Position numbers and translations under genes: made by a program
Notes under the pieces: model-generated
The model's database searches: none
The model's input: only the letters and a program-made list of their open reading frames with translations
What the model was told of the DNA's origin: nothing
In this document: positions 63,035-64,000 of the stretch, in pieces
How positions within the stretch are numbered: position 1 is the first letter of the stretch
How the letters are laid out: the number at the start of each line of letters is the position of its first letter
From: Streptomyces sp. Mut1
GTDB lineage: Bacteria > Actinomycetota > Actinomycetes > Streptomycetales > Streptomycetaceae
DNA length: 64,000 nucleotides
Assembly: GCF_030719295.1 (NCBI RefSeq)
Contig: NZ_CP120997.1
Span: forward strand, 3,600,501-3,664,500
Reading direction: 5' to 3'

Positions 63035-63177
63035 CGCATGTGCGGGCCCGGAAACCCCGGAACGGGGTGGCCGAAAATCGTCGCTCCCGGACGGCCGATG
63101 GCTCCGGATAAGGTAATGCGGGTCTAAAGACATCGCCAAGTGTTCCGCGCGTGCCGCGCGCCCCTCGGGAGGAAGCC

Positions 63178-63648
63178 ATGGGAACCCACCGCACCACGCT
63201 GCCCGGAGTCGGCGTCCAGTACGACTACACGACCGAGTCGGGTCAGCACATCTCCGTCGTGGTCCACCACGACGGGCGCCGGTTCATCGGCTTCTACGAC
63301 CAGGACGACCCTGATTCGTGCCGGCTCTCCGTACCCCTGACACCACAGGAGGCCACCGGGCTGGCCCACCTCATCGACTCCGCCCCGATCGACGCCGTAC
63401 GGACCGATGGCATCGATCTGGTCACCGAGCACATCCCGCTCGGCAGCCGCTCGCCCTACGGCGGCCGGCTGCTCGGCGACACCAAGGCGCGGACCCGGAC
63501 CGGCGCCTCGATCGTGGCGGTGCTGCGCACCCACAGCGCGCATCCGTCACCCGGGCCGGACTTCCGGCTGGCCATCGGCGACACGCTCGTCGCCGTCGGA
63601 ACACGCGAGGGCGTCGACACGCTCTCCGAGATCATTGCGGAGGGCTGA
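63178..63648 (+). CDS. khtT: K+/H+ antiporter regulatory subunit, KhtT-like
   Basis: 156 residues: an N-terminal beta-rich domain (VGVQYDYTTESGQHISVVVHH) and a C-terminal RCK_C/TrkA_C domain (SIVAVLRT, DFRLAIGDTLVAVGTREGVDTLSEI). KhtT gates its membrane partner in response to nucleotides and pH. TCGGGAGGAAGCC precedes the ATG. Two bases from the antiporter gene. Confidence 0.88.
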   Translation: MGTHRTTLPGVGVQYDYTTESGQHISVVVHHDGRRFIGFYDQDDPDSCRLSVPLTPQEATGLAHLIDSAPIDAVRTDGIDLVTEHIPLGSRSPYGGRLLGDTKARTRTGASIVAVLRTHSAHPSPGPDFRLAIGDTLVAVGTREGVDTLSEIIAEG

Positions 63649-63650
63649 CA

Positions 63651-64000
63651 GTGCACGACACGACCGCACTACTGGTGGAGCTGGGCTCCGTCATCCTGGG
63701 GCTCGGCATCATCGGACGGTTCGCCGGGCGGATAGGACTCTCGCCGATCCCCCTCTATCTGCTGGCCGGGCTGGCCTTCGGCAAAGGCGGTCTGCTGCCG
63801 CTCCAGGCCAGTGAGGAGTTCACCGCCGTCGGCGCCGAGATCGGCGTCATCCTGCTCCTGCTCCTGCTCGGACTCGAATACAGCGCGTCCGAACTCGTCA
63901 CCAGCCTCAAGACGCAGTACCCGTCCGGCGCCGTGGACTTCGTGCTCAACGCGACCCCCGGCGCCGTCGCGGCGCTGCTGCTCGGCTGGGGCCCGGTCGG
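63651..64000 (+). CDS. khtU: Cation:proton antiporter, KhtU-like (partial, window edge)
   Basis: The first 116 residues of a CPA2 antiporter: helix 1 VILGLGIIGRFAGRIGLSPIPLYLLAGLAFG and helix 3 VGAEIGVILLLLLLGLEYSA with the half-channel Gly/Glu pattern, both split here by loops. Starts at a GTG 2 bp after the khtT stop. It exports K+ in exchange for H+ under control of KhtT. The rest lies outside the window. Confidence 0.88.
   Translation, partial: MHDTTALLVELGSVILGLGIIGRFAGRIGLSPIPLYLLAGLAFGKGGLLPLQASEEFTAVGAEIGVILLLLLLGLEYSASELVTSLKTQYPSGAVDFVLNATPGAVAALLLGWGPV

Overview
The window is a piece of an actinobacterial chromosome, almost certainly Streptomyces. It has very high GC with strong third-position GC bias, frequent GTG and TTG starts, ATGA/GTGA translational overlaps, and gene families typical of the genus (GH11-CBM2 xylanase, CUT1 sugar importer, PASTA and SpoIIE-type proteins, XRE/ImmA/MAB_1171c-type cluster).

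Left end (1-5,730): a scarred, accessory zone. It holds the catalytic end of a tyrosine integrase, a UDP-glucose dehydrogenase, a MazG-like protein and an orphan papain-fold toxin tip with its immunity gene. A 42-nt 3' fragment of tRNA-Gly(CCC) with a terminator hairpin marks an integration junction. A second, degenerate copy of that fragment lies 690 bp further on, next to a beheaded oxidoreductase and an orphan Imm32 gene.

5,731-15,870: a divergent hydrolase/HxlR pair, then a possible NLR-type system: a small protein (7615-8049) and a STAND NTPase (10298-12472) share an amyloid-like NNxSGNV motif. Between them are about 44 copies of a GGGAGCC heptamer and a CDP-glycerol-transferase-like protein. 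Small immunity-like genes follow, including a colicin-immunity-domain protein.

15,871-21,056: a 1,601-residue WXG-type/RHS polymorphic toxin and its translationally coupled immunity protein. 21,181-33,549: mixed metabolic genes (GPP34, hydrolases, a TetR/SDR pair with shared operators, GT2, xylanase with three CGAA-N3-TTCG boxes, SMP-30, DLH) and a response regulator whose kinase survives only as a fragment.

33,596-38,460: a peptidoglycan amidase, a candidate fluoride riboswitch before a coupled crcB-DUF190-crcB operon, and a cold-shock protein plus DEAD-box helicase unit.

38,824-49,803: an N-glycan utilisation locus read leftwards (binding lipoprotein, two permeases, GH5-type beta-mannosidase candidate, GH85 endoglycosidase, GH38 alpha-mannosidase) facing a LacI regulator across paired operators. 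A 6C-like small RNA candidate with its own promoter and terminator follows.

50,350-64,000: the XRE/ImmA/MAB_1171c/PAP2 operon, a PAS-GAF-SpoIIE phosphatase, two regulator/MFS pairs, a peroxiredoxin, an NfeD/flotillin pair, and the start of a KhtT/KhtU potassium-proton antiporter operon cut by the window edge.
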